A DNA stretch of 12,341 nucleotides from Actinomycetota bacterium (GTDB taxonomy: Bacteria; Actinomycetota; Actinomycetes; Nanopelagicales; Nanopelagicaceae): positions 1 to 12,341 of the forward strand of contig WLNK01000019.1 of NCBI GenBank assembly GCA_009699795.1. The letters are read 5' to 3'. The translations under genes were made by a program, and so were the position numbers. Positions 1 through 5,887 of the stretch are shown one piece after another. Position 1 is the stretch's first letter. Every line of letters starts with the position of its first letter. The notes below the pieces were generated by a model. It did no database searches, was not told the DNA's origin, and worked only from the letters and a program-made list of their open reading frames with translations.

Positions 1-77
1 ATTGCTGGATATGCGAATGCGCCTTTTTTAGCGCGATCTAACATCTCTGCATAAATCTCAGGGGTTGCAATTGCCAT
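1..77 (-). CDS. fbaA: Class II fructose-bisphosphate aldolase, N-terminal 25 codons (cut by window edge)
   Basis: The minus strand opens at an ATG (75-77) and encodes MAIATPEIYAEMLDRAKKGA, then FAYPA, before running off the left edge. This N-terminus is characteristic of the long class II, zinc-dependent fructose-1,6-bisphosphate aldolases of Actinobacteria, which split fructose-1,6-bisphosphate into dihydroxyacetone phosphate and glyceraldehyde-3-phosphate in glycolysis and gluconeogenesis. A GGAG ribosome binding site lies a few bases upstream of the ATG, which supports this start. No catalytic residue is inside the window, so the call rests only on the start of the protein. The gene diverges from acs, so a central glycolytic gene and the acetate-activation gene sit back to back, separated by 355 bp. 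Confidence 0.8.
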   Translation of the reverse strand, partial: MAIATPEIYAEMLDRAKKGAFAYPA

Positions 78-92
78 GTTGACTCCAAATTA

Positions 93-115
93 GTTCGGGA
101 TGTAATCCTTCGAAC
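93..115 (-). other. Imperfect hairpin in the fbaA leader
   Basis: GTTCG (93-97) pairs with CGAAC (111-115), and the adjoining GGAT (98-101) pairs with ATCC (105-108) around a 3-nt GTA loop, with an unpaired TT (109-110). That makes nine base pairs. It ends about 15 nt before the fbaA start codon, just upstream of the GGAG ribosome binding site. No T-run follows on either strand, so a terminator is unlikely. It could be a 5' UTR structure or a protein-binding inverted repeat, or chance. Confidence 0.35.
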
Positions 116-216
116 CGAGCGCGCCATTGGGTCGATTTCAGGCTTACGCCATATCCAACCATCTCTACGGGCAGATGAAAAATCACCGCGCAGAAATGGG
201 GCTGGCTATGCACTCA

Positions 217-315
217 TCAGGGGTGAAGGGTTTTCTGTAAGAAGGCCAGGAGGGCAGCAACCATTGCTGGGCTGGAGAGAAATTTAAGCAAAATCGCGAA
301 GAATGTGGTGAGCAT
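217..315 (-). CDS. Possible small hydrophobic protein, 32 aa
   Basis: A short ORF starts with ATG at 313-315 and ends with TGA at 217-219. The protein begins MLTTFFAILLKFLSSPAMVA and continues with a second hydrophobic run ALLAFLQ before a KTLHP tail. It is nearly all hydrophobic over residues 4-26, interrupted by Lys11 and a Ser-Ser-Pro turn, so it would be a single short membrane segment or an amphipathic peptide. An AAAGGA ribosome binding site sits 7 nt before the ATG. It lies alone between fbaA and acs. I do not recognise a family. Its size and hydrophobicity resemble type I toxin peptides and other small membrane proteins, but no antisense RNA or antitoxin is evident. It may also be chance; the main support is the good ribosome binding site and the non-random hydrophobic pattern. 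Confidence 0.35.
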   Translation of the reverse strand: MLTTFFAILLKFLSSPAMVAALLAFLQKTLHP

Positions 316-404
316 CGAATAATCCTTTTCTCGAATGAGCCGGCATCTTCCATCAAATTGCAATCAATTATTTTGCAAACCTTCCCCCTGTTGATATTCG
401 CGAG

Positions 405-410
405 TAATCT
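405..410 (+). promoter_or_regulatory. Candidate -10 element for acs
   Basis: TAATCT matches the TANNNT pattern of sigma-A-type -10 boxes and would start transcription around 416-418, giving a leader of about 15-17 nt that contains a purine-rich AGAGACGAG before the acs ATG. No good -35 is found at the usual distance. The TTGCAA at 373-378 is too far upstream of this hexamer but lies 16 bp before TATTCG (395-400), a poorer -10. Weak, sequence-only evidence. Confidence 0.25.
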
Positions 411-432
411 CATCTTTCATGAGAGACGAGTC

Positions 433-2403
433 ATGAGCGATAAACAAACGGGCGACTCAATCGAAAACCTTTCGCACGAAACTCGCACATTTGCGCCATC
501 TGCTGATTTTGCGGCGCAAGCAAATGCAAAAGAAGATCTTTATACGCTCGCTGAAAAAGATCGGTTAGCCTTCTGGGATGAGCAAGCAGATGCACTTACT
601 TGGGATAGAAAATGGAATAAGACTCTCGAGTGGAACCCACCGTATGCAAAGTGGTTTATTGGCGGAACACTAAATGCATCGGTAAATGCTCTTGACCGCC
701 ATGTAAACCAGGGCCGTGGAGAAAGAGTTGCTTTTCACTTCGAAGGTGAACCAGGTGATACTCGCACAATTACTTATGCAGAACTACTTGCAGAAGTTTG
801 TAAGGCTGCAAATGCGCTGACAAGTATTGGGATAAACGCGGGTGATCGTGTTGCGATCTACATGCCAATGATTCCAGAAGCTGCGATTGCCATGCTGGCA
901 TGTGCACGAATTGGCGCAGTTCATTCTGTTGTCTTCGGAGGATTCTCAGCCGATGCACTACTTTCTCGAATTCAAGATGCTGATGCAAAGTTGGTAATCA
1001 CAGCAGACGGTGGATTTAGAAAAGGTACGGCTTTCGCTCTCAAGCCCGCTGTTGACGAAGCGCTCAAAGGAAAACATAACGTTGAAAAAGTAATTGTTGT
1101 GAAGCGCACTAATCAAGAAACTGCCTGGGATGCAAGCAGAGATATCTGGTGGAATGACCTAATTAATCCACAGAGCGCAAATCATCAGGCTGAAAGTTTT
1201 GATAGCGAGCACCCACTCTTTATTTTGTATACATCCGGGACGACTGCAAAACCTAAGGGAATTTTTCACACCACTGGTGGTTACCTGACACAAGCGACAT
1301 ATACGCACAAAGTTGTTTTTGATATCAAGCCTGAAAAAGATATCTACTGGTGTACCGCAGATGTTGGCTGGATTACTGGGCACTCTTACGTTGTTTATGG
1401 ACCTCTTATAAATGGTGCAACTCAAGTTATGTATGAAGGAACACCCGATACGCCACATAAGGGGCGAATGTTTGAAATTATCGAAAAGTATGGCGTCACA
1501 ATTTTGTACACGGCTCCAACCTTGATTCGTACATGGATGAAGTGGGGCGATGAGCATCCAAATTCATTCAACTTATCAACGCTTCGTTTACTTGGATCCG
1601 TTGGCGAACCAATTAATCCTGAAGCATGGATGTGGTACCGAGAAGTTATTGGAAATAGTAAATGTCCGATAGTTGATACATGGTGGCAGACAGAAACCGG
1701 AGCGATCATGATTTCTCCGCTACCGGGCGTTACCGCTACAAAACCAGGCTCTGCAATGCGTGCGCTTCCTGGAATTTCCGCAAAAGTTGTTGACGATCGC
1801 GCTACACCTGTCCCAAATGGTCACGGTGGATTCTTAATACTTGATCAACCTTGGCCCTCCATGTTGCGCGGAGTGTGGGGTGAAGATGAGCGTTACAAAG
1901 AAACTTATTGGTCACGCTTTCCTGGAATCTACTTTGCAGGCGATGGCGCAAAGTTAGATAACGACGGCGCAATCTGGTTGATGGGTCGAGTCGATGATGT
2001 TATGAATATTTCTGGGCACAGAATTTCAACCACTGAAGTTGAATCAGCACTTGTGTCACACGAAGCTGTTGCTGAGGCAGCCGTAGTTGGCGCGGCAGAT
2101 GAAATGACTGGACAAGCAATTGTTGCATTTGTAATTCTTCGTGGAGGCGTACCAAACTCTGGTGGGGATGAGCTCATTAAAGAACTTCGAAACCATGTAA
2201 CAAAAGAAATTGGCGCGATTGCACGCCCTCGCCAAATTATGGTGGTGGCTGAACTTCCAAAGACTCGAAGCGGAAAAATTATGCGTAGATTGTTAAAGGA
2301 TGTCGCAGAAAATCGTGCAGTTGGAGATGCCACAACACTTGCAGATCCAAATGTTATGAAGCTAATTTCAGAAGGATTGGCTTCATCTAAAGACGAAGAT
2401 TAA
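433..2403 (+). CDS. acs: Acetyl-CoA synthetase (AMP-forming)
   Basis: A 656-residue cytosolic enzyme activates acetate to acetyl-CoA through acetyl-AMP, feeding the TCA cycle and lipid synthesis. Signatures of the adenylate-forming (ANL) superfamily appear in order: the ATP-binding P-loop YTSGTTAKPKG (about 266-276), GWITGHSYVVYGPL (about 313-326), the adenine-site DTWWQTETG (about 415-423), YFAGDGA, the hinge GRVDDVMNISGHR (about 518-530), and near the C-terminus PKTRSGKIMRR. Its Lys615 is the catalytic lysine and the residue that protein acetylation silences in characterised homologues. The P-loop has Ala where many homologues have Gly (TTGKPKG). The reading frame is open upstream to 358, but the ATG at 433 gives the family's normal length and start (MSDKQTG). 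The 3' end overlaps the opposing cvpA-like gene by 17 bp. Length and motifs make this a secure call. Confidence 0.97.
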   Translation: MSDKQTGDSIENLSHETRTFAPSADFAAQANAKEDLYTLAEKDRLAFWDEQADALTWDRKWNKTLEWNPPYAKWFIGGTLNASVNALDRHVNQGRGERVAFHFEGEPGDTRTITYAELLAEVCKAANALTSIGINAGDRVAIYMPMIPEAAIAMLACARIGAVHSVVFGGFSADALLSRIQDADAKLVITADGGFRKGTAFALKPAVDEALKGKHNVEKVIVVKRTNQETAWDASRDIWWNDLINPQSANHQAESFDSEHPLFILYTSGTTAKPKGIFHTTGGYLTQATYTHKVVFDIKPEKDIYWCTADVGWITGHSYVVYGPLINGATQVMYEGTPDTPHKGRMFEIIEKYGVTILYTAPTLIRTWMKWGDEHPNSFNLSTLRLLGSVGEPINPEAWMWYREVIGNSKCPIVDTWWQTETGAIMISPLPGVTATKPGSAMRALPGISAKVVDDRATPVPNGHGGFLILDQPWPSMLRGVWGEDERYKETYWSRFPGIYFAGDGAKLDNDGAIWLMGRVDDVMNISGHRISTTEVESALVSHEAVAEAAVVGAADEMTGQAIVAFVILRGGVPNSGGDELIKELRNHVTKEIGAIARPRQIMVVAELPKTRSGKIMRRLLKDVAENRAVGDATTLADPNVMKLISEGLASSKDED

Positions 2404-2881
2404 GGAATTCATTCTTAATCTGTTCTTGAACTTGTGTGATAACTCCAGGAAGCTTTGCCCCAATTTTTGGGTAAATCGTGCTCTCTGCAACAGCGGTCTT
2501 TGCGCTCTGCCACGGCGACCAGAGAAGTACTGAAGCAAGTAAATAAATTAAAACCACCGCTCGAGCAATCTCCACAACTGCTCCAAGCAAATTATCTAAG
2601 AAGCCAAGTGGTCCGCGGATGAGAGTCGCACGAAATCCACGTGCAACAGCTCTCCCAGAAAAACTGCCGATGTAACCACCAAGAGCGATAGCTGCAATGA
2701 CAAGCGCCACTCTTTTAAAATCGAGCGACCATGCATGTGTGTAATTGAGGCTCAGGTACAAGCCCAACAAACCGCCAGCGATGTATCCGATGGTGCTGAA
2801 GAGCGTTTTCATAAAACCATTTCGGAAACCGAAATAGGCAGATGCGATTATTGCAATCGCGATAACGAAATCTACAAGCAT
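2387..2881 (-). CDS. CvpA-family membrane protein (MarP-like membrane part without protease)
   Basis: A 164-residue integral membrane protein of the CvpA (colicin V production) family. Four hydrophobic segments are visible at about 3-19, 26-46, 57-75 and 100-121, with the CvpA-type motif LGFLDNLLGAVVEIARAVV before and into the last one. In mycobacteria the gene in this place, marP, couples a similar four-helix CvpA domain to a periplasmic trypsin-like serine protease that confers acid resistance. Here the chain stops soon after the fourth helix, with a 40-residue tail and no His-Asp-Ser protease. The start codon overlaps the stop of the thioredoxin-like gene by one base (TAATG), so translation is probably coupled. 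Its 3' end overlaps acs by 17 bp. The molecular function of stand-alone CvpA proteins is poorly known; a role in envelope stress is only suggested by context. Confidence 0.85.
   Translation of the reverse strand: MLVDFVIAIAIIASAYFGFRNGFMKTLFSTIGYIAGGLLGLYLSLNYTHAWSLDFKRVALVIAAIALGGYIGSFSGRAVARGFRATLIRGPLGFLDNLLGAVVEIARAVVLIYLLASVLLWSPWQSAKTAVAESTIYPKIGAKLPGVITQVQEQIKNEFLNLRL
2397..2421. terminator. AT-rich hairpin over the acs/cvpA convergent overlap, possible bidirectional terminator
   Basis: AGATTAAG (2397-2404) is the exact reverse complement of CTTAATCT (2414-2421), with a 9-nt interval, so an 8-bp stem forms on either strand. It spans the acs stop codon and the last codons of the opposing cvpA-like gene. 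It is the only obvious structure where the two transcripts must end. The stem is A/T-rich and no long T-run follows, so its strength as an intrinsic terminator is doubtful. Confidence 0.3.
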
Positions 2882-3411
2882 TAGATTTTCACTCCAAGAT
2901 ATTTTTGAGTTAATTCAATTAACTCAGCTTCAGATTTAATCACGCCGATTTTCTTATAAGCAGCTTTCCCATCAGCTCCAACAAACCAAGTGACTGGAAC
3001 TCCCATCCCGAAATACCCTCGAGAATTTCCTTTTGTGTCAATTAGATTTGGCCATGTCATTCCGTGACTAATCACAAAATCACGACCATCTTGGGCTTTT
3101 GCTTCTTCCACATCAACGCCAACAAGTTCAATTTTGCCCTTAGCTTTTGCATAGAAATCTCTAAAGATAGGAATCTCATCTTCGCAAGGTGCACACCAGG
3201 ATCCCCAAACATTTATAACCATGGGTCCGCGAAGTGCTGAGAGTTGTATACCTTTACTTCCATCTAAACAATCTGTCATGGGTCCACCAACCCACTTCTC
3301 TTCAAAAGTTATTTCACCACAAGGAACAACTTTGCCCGATGCCGATTCATTATTAGCAGATGCGCAAGAGGTAAGTGTGAGTGCAAGAAGTAGTGCACCT
3401 AAAACCTTCAT
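2881..3411 (-). CDS. TlpA/ResA-like thioredoxin lipoprotein
   Basis: A 176-residue exported thiol-disulfide oxidoreductase. Residues 1-16 form a lipoprotein signal peptide (MKVLGALLLALTLTSC) with lipobox LTSC and the lipidated Cys16, so the mature protein should be anchored on the outer face of the membrane. The thioredoxin fold follows, with the active site WCAPC (Cys73, Cys76) and a cis-proline loop GMGVPVTWF (Pro139). Two further cysteines (31 and 48) lie before the active site and could form a structural disulfide. The frame is open upstream to 3486, but the ATG at 3409-3411 is the start that begins directly with the signal peptide, and it overlaps the nth stop as ATGA. The gene is followed by the cvpA-like gene with a TAATG overlap. 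A TlpA-like protein beside nth is also found in mycobacteria. The partner proteins it reduces or oxidises cannot be told from the sequence. Confidence 0.9.
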   Translation of the reverse strand: MKVLGALLLALTLTSCASANNESASGKVVPCGEITFEEKWVGGPMTDCLDGSKGIQLSALRGPMVINVWGSWCAPCEDEIPIFRDFYAKAKGKIELVGVDVEEAKAQDGRDFVISHGMTWPNLIDTKGNSRGYFGMGVPVTWFVGADGKAAYKKIGVIKSEAELIELTQKYLGVKI

Positions 3412-4106
3412 CGAAAATCCGCATCTGTCTTGAGGAGCAATTTCGCTTTGGCGGTATCCATCTCTCCGATACCAAACGATGGACATAACTTAGCAAGAGG
3501 GCACGCGCCACAAGCTGGTTTACGTGAATGACAAACTCTGCGTCCGTGCCAAATCATTCTCTGAGAAAGATTTGTCCACTCAGCCTGTGGGATAAGGGCG
3601 CCAACTTCGTGTTCAACTTTGACCGGATCTTTTGATGTCGTCCATCCAAAGCGACGAGACAGACGACCAAAATGCGTGTCCACTGTTATTCCCGGAATAT
3701 CAAATGCATGGCCTAATACAACATTTGCGGTTTTTCTACCGACTCCGGGCAAAGTTACAAGCTCTTCAAGAGTTGCGGGAATCTGTCCTTTGAATTCTTT
3801 TACAAGTTTTGTTGCTAGTCCTTTAATATGGCGGGCTTTCGCGCGATAAAAACCAGTTTGATAAATCAACTCTTCGATATCTTCTAGAGGTGCTGCTGCA
3901 TATGCTTTTGCAGATTTATACCGTTTGAAAAGTGGTGGGGTAACTTTATTTACACGCTTGTCTGTGCACTGGGCAGAGAGAACCGTGGCAACAATGAGTT
4001 CGAGAGGATTAGTGAAATCAAGTTCGCAGCGAATATTTGGATACGTTTTGGTGAGAATGCGGTAAATAGCCCGCGCTTCTTTTCGATTTTCGCTATCGGC
4101 CTTCAT
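3408..4106 (-). CDS. nth: Endonuclease III, DNA glycosylase/AP lyase
   Basis: A 232-residue base-excision repair enzyme that removes oxidised pyrimidines and cleaves the abasic site by beta-elimination. All hallmarks are present: the helix-hairpin-helix LPGVGRKTANVVL with catalytic Lys125, the VDTHFGR segment with catalytic Asp143, and a 4Fe-4S cluster loop with Cys192, Cys199, Cys202 and Cys208 in the C-x6-C-x2-C-x5-C pattern. Length is near normal for the family, with a C-terminal extension of about 24 residues after the last cysteine. It heads a three-gene chain (nth, TlpA-like, CvpA-like) joined by overlapping start and stop codons. Its ATG is only 17 bp from the start of the divergent crp gene and lacks a ribosome binding site. 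A TAGTTT hexamer 6 nt before the ATG suggests a leaderless mRNA. Confidence 0.96.
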   Translation of the reverse strand: MKADSENRKEARAIYRILTKTYPNIRCELDFTNPLELIVATVLSAQCTDKRVNKVTPPLFKRYKSAKAYAAAPLEDIEELIYQTGFYRAKARHIKGLATKLVKEFKGQIPATLEELVTLPGVGRKTANVVLGHAFDIPGITVDTHFGRLSRRFGWTTSKDPVKVEHEVGALIPQAEWTNLSQRMIWHGRRVCHSRKPACGACPLAKLCPSFGIGEMDTAKAKLLLKTDADFR

Positions 4107-4111
4107 GCGAG

Positions 4112-4118
4112 TAAACTA
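4112..4118. promoter_or_regulatory. Overlapping opposed -10 elements, candidate bidirectional leaderless promoter of nth and crp
   Basis: The 17-bp spacer between the nth ATG and the crp GTG contains TAAACTA. On the plus strand TAAACT (4112-4117) fits the TANNNT -10 pattern and ends 6 nt before the GTG of crp. On the minus strand TAGTTT (4113-4118) fits the same pattern and also ends 6 nt before the ATG of nth. With transcription starting about 7 nt after a -10 box, both mRNAs would begin at or next to their start codons. No Shine-Dalgarno is present for either gene. The -35 regions, inside each other's coding sequence, are weak (TTCGCT for crp, TTCATC for nth at 17-bp spacing). Confidence 0.5.
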
Positions 4119-4123
4119 CCGAT

Positions 4124-4807
4124 GTGCCCCAAGAAGATGAAGTTGTACGCAAAGCTCCGTTATTTACAGCCCTCGATGACGCTGCAGCTGCTTCACTTCG
4201 CGCATCTATGGATTCAGTCAAGATTGCCAAAGGCGGAATTCTTTTTAAAGAAGGCGATGACGGCGAACATCTTTATGTCATCGTAGAAGGAAAGCTCAAG
4301 CTTGGAACCTCTAGCGGAGATGGACGAGAGAATCTCTTATCAATTCTTGGCCCGGGAGAAATGTTCGGCGAACTTTCACTCTTTGATCCAGGCCCACGTA
4401 CATCGACTGCAACTGCAGTAACTGATGCGAAAATGCTTTCACTTAGCCACGAAAAAGTAATTCCATGGCTCAAAGAAAATCCCGAAGTTTCCCTTCAACT
4501 ACTTGAGCGACTTGCACAAAGGTTGCGTCGCACAAATGAAGCTGTAGGAGACTTAGTTTTCTCAGATGTTCCAGGACGTGTAGCAAAAGCACTTATTGAT
4601 CTTGGAGATCGCTTTGGTAAACCAACTGATGAGGGTCTTTTTGTCCATCACGATTTAACGCAAGAAGAGTTAGCGCAACTAGTTGGTGCTTCTCGCGAAA
4701 CAGTAAACAAAGCTCTTGCAGACTTTGCTGGACGCGGCTGGCTAAAGCTCGATGGCCGTGCAGTTCTTATTACTGATTTAGAGCGATTGAGTAAGCGCGG
4801 AAAGTAA
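4124..4807 (+). CDS. crp: CRP/FNR-family transcriptional regulator (actinobacterial Crp)
   Basis: A 227-residue cAMP-receptor-type regulator, closely like the mycobacterial and corynebacterial Crp/GlxR proteins. Residues about 10-125 are the cyclic-nucleotide-binding beta-roll. The phosphate-binding cassette FGELSLFDPGPRTSTATA (81-98) keeps Glu83, Arg92 and Thr93, the residues that contact cAMP in the family. A dimerisation helix follows (about 118-140). The C-terminal winged helix has the HTH DLTQEELAQLVGASRETVNKALADF (about 177-201). The GTG at 4124 is chosen because it gives the family's usual short leader (MPQEDEVVRKAPLF); the ATG at 4122 is out of frame. The gene diverges from nth across 17 bp and probably has a leaderless mRNA. 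Its stop codon directly abuts the stop of ridA. It likely controls carbon and energy genes; a link to the nearby acs is plausible but no clear binding site was found in this window. Confidence 0.95.
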   Translation: MPQEDEVVRKAPLFTALDDAAAASLRASMDSVKIAKGGILFKEGDDGEHLYVIVEGKLKLGTSSGDGRENLLSILGPGEMFGELSLFDPGPRTSTATAVTDAKMLSLSHEKVIPWLKENPEVSLQLLERLAQRLRRTNEAVGDLVFSDVPGRVAKALIDLGDRFGKPTDEGLFVHHDLTQEELAQLVGASRETVNKALADFAGRGWLKLDGRAVLITDLERLSKRGK

Positions 4808-5272
4808 TTAATCTTCCACTTCTACAGTAAGTTCAATTTCTACTGGAGAATTCAAAGGAAGTTCTGCGATGCCGACAGCCGAGCGAGCATGCTTTGCAGC
4901 ATCACCCCAGATTGCAAGAAATAGTTCAGAGGCGCCATTTACGACGATTGGCTGATTTACATATCCGGAAACACCATTTACATAACCAACAACACGAACA
5001 ATTTTTACGATCTTATTGACATCAGCAACGGTATTTACTGCGGCTAAACAATTAAGAGCACAGATTTCAGCAAGTTCTTTTGCGCGCTCAGGAGTGATTT
5101 CTGCTCCAACTTTTCCAGTATCTGCCATCTTTCCCTCAACGAGTGGAAGTTGTCCGGCGGTAAATACGAGATTTCCTGTGCGAATTGCCGGAACATAAGC
5201 TGCAACTGGAAGTGCAGCAACTGGAAGTGTTTTGCCGAGTGATTCAAGCTTTGCTTTTACATCTGTCTTCAT
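4808..5272 (-). CDS. RidA/YjgF-family protein (reactive imine/enamine deaminase type)
   Basis: A 154-residue YjgF/YER057c/UK114 protein. Canonical RidA hydrolyses reactive 2-aminoacrylate and related enamines made by PLP enzymes. The arginine that binds the substrate carboxylate in RidA corresponds to Arg130 in HARSAVGIAELPLNSPVEIELTVEV, and it is present. The family's N-terminal strand RTGNLVFTAGQLP (31-43) and the central helix are also clear. It is somewhat longer than E. coli RidA and belongs to the actinobacterial subgroup found beside crp, so its true substrate is uncertain. The frame is open to 5344, but the ATG at 5270-5272 overlaps the upstream DUF4177-like gene as ATGA and has a GAGAGA-type ribosome binding site about 7 nt away, so it is preferred. 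The 3' end abuts crp with no gap. Confidence 0.9.
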   Translation of the reverse strand: MKTDVKAKLESLGKTLPVAALPVAAYVPAIRTGNLVFTAGQLPLVEGKMADTGKVGAEITPERAKELAEICALNCLAAVNTVADVNKIVKIVRVVGYVNGVSGYVNQPIVVNGASELFLAIWGDAAKHARSAVGIAELPLNSPVEIELTVEVED

Positions 5273-5424
5273 GCGATTTCTCTCTTCATGTATGCGACTA
5301 ATTGCTCTCCACCAGGAGCCGGAATAACGGTGACGAGTTCCCAACCATCAGAACCCCATGTATCTAAAATTTGTTTTGTAGCGTGTGACAAAAGTGGAAC
5401 TGTTGCATATTCATACTTAGTCAT
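5269..5424 (-). CDS. DUF4177-like small protein, 51 aa
   Basis: A 51-residue soluble protein, MTKYEYATVPLLSHATKQIL at its start and then DTWGSDGWELVTVIPAPGGE, ending VAYMKREIA. The pattern (K/W)YEYATVPL...ILD.WG.DGWELV.V...GEQ..AY.KR is that of the DUF4177-like proteins encoded directly before ridA in many Actinobacteria, including M. tuberculosis (from memory). It is a small alpha-beta protein with no signal peptide and no catalytic motif; function unknown. A strong ribosome binding site, GGAGGA, lies 6 nt before the ATG. It is tightly packed: its ATG overlaps the stop of the YqeY-like gene by one base (TAATG) and its stop overlaps the ridA start (ATGA). The conserved pairing with ridA suggests the two act together. 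Confidence 0.88.
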   Translation of the reverse strand: MTKYEYATVPLLSHATKQILDTWGSDGWELVTVIPAPGGEQLVAYMKREIA

Positions 5425-5882
5425 TAATTTCCTCCGGCGAGTGCTGCTTTAACAAGTGTTGAAACCATTCCACCATCTGCTTTTCCTGCAACTTGTGGTT
5501 TTAAAACTCCCATAACTTTGCCCATATCGCCAGGTCCTGCGGCTCCAGTTGATGCAATAGCTGCTGCAATTAATTTCTTTACATCATCTTCTGAAAGTTG
5601 CGCAGGTAAATACTTCGCGATTACTTCGCCTTCGGCTTTTTCTGTTGCGGCTTTATCTGCGCGACCTGCTGCTTCAAAAGCTTCGGATGCTTCACGGCGC
5701 TTCTTTGCCTCTCGAGAAAGCACAGTAATAATTTCAGCATCGCTAAGTTTGCGCGCTTCTTTCCCTGATACCTCTTCGTTGGTGATCGCAGTAAGAACCA
5801 TGCGAATCGTGCCCGAAGTTAACTCATTACGCCCACGAATTGCTTCTGTGAGGTCGGTTTGAAGTGTTTCTTTAAGTCCCAT
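5424..5882 (-). CDS. GatB/YqeY domain protein
   Basis: A 152-residue YqeY-type protein, homologous to the C-terminal tail domain of the GatB subunit of glutamyl-tRNA(Gln)/aspartyl-tRNA(Asn) amidotransferase but encoded alone. Family marks are the long charged helix SREAKKRREASEAFEAAGRAD (about 56-76), KYLPAQLSEDDVKKLI (about 90-105) and the DMGKVMGVLKPQVAGKADGGMV block (about 119-140). The fold is all-helical and cytosolic. A tRNA- or aminoacylation-linked role is usually suspected from the GatB homology but is not proven. It heads the chain yqeY-like > DUF4177-like > ridA and diverges from the metallophosphoesterase with 19 bp between start codons. The ribosome binding site is weak (AGAAG about 9 nt upstream). 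Confidence 0.93.
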   Translation of the reverse strand: MGLKETLQTDLTEAIRGRNELTSGTIRMVLTAITNEEVSGKEARKLSDAEIITVLSREAKKRREASEAFEAAGRADKAATEKAEGEVIAKYLPAQLSEDDVKKLIAAAIASTGAAGPGDMGKVMGVLKPQVAGKADGGMVSTLVKAALAGGN

Positions 5883-5887
5883 AGCGG

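Larger units (their letters stand above)
78..432. other. Long intergenic region between fbaA and acs
   Basis: This is the only gap above 300 bp in the window, which is notable where most spacers are near zero. It should hold divergent promoters for fbaA and acs. Seen directly: an imperfect hairpin just ahead of the fbaA ribosome binding site (93-115), a 6-bp inverted repeat CAGCAA-CCA-TTGCTG (255-269), two copies of the palindrome TTGCAA spaced 15 bp start to start (358-363 and 373-378), and a TAATCT -10-like hexamer at 405-410. A minus-strand 32-codon hydrophobic ORF with a good ribosome binding site lies at 217-315. I found no tRNA, no clear riboswitch, and no well-formed TGTGA-N6-TCACA Crp site. 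Confidence 0.6.

Noticed and set aside
93..121. GGTTCGAA on the minus strand, resembling a tRNA T-loop
   Set aside because: No acceptor stem, anticodon arm or D-arm can be built around it; the hairpin that does form uses different pairing.
175..240. A 21-codon plus-strand ORF in the fbaA-acs spacer (MKNHRAEMGLAMHSSGVKGF)
   Set aside because: No ribosome binding site and no compositional bias; it overlaps the better-supported minus-strand small ORF.
358..432. A longer N-terminus for acs, 25 codons upstream of the ATG at 433
   Set aside because: It would begin with TTG and add residues that the family lacks; the ATG at 433 gives normal length.
433..711. Ala in place of Gly in the Acs P-loop (TTAKPKG, at about residue 272) as a sign of altered function
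   Set aside because: All other catalytic motifs, including the acylated lysine, are intact, and similar P-loops occur in actinobacterial homologues as far as I recall, so this is ordinary variation. The coordinates given here mark only the gene's 5' part.
1929..2333. A minus-strand ORF of 134 codons opposite the end of acs
   Set aside because: It is fully inside acs on the other strand and is rich in Ser, Thr and Ala in the way shadow frames are; no domain or good ribosome binding site is seen.
3412..3486. A longer N-terminus for the TlpA-like protein
   Set aside because: It would put 25 charged residues before a perfectly placed lipoprotein signal peptide; the ATG at 3411 also forms the ATGA overlap with nth.
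5273..5344. A longer N-terminus for the RidA-like protein
   Set aside because: This stretch codes in another frame for the well-recognised DUF4177-like protein, whose stop overlaps the ridA ATG.
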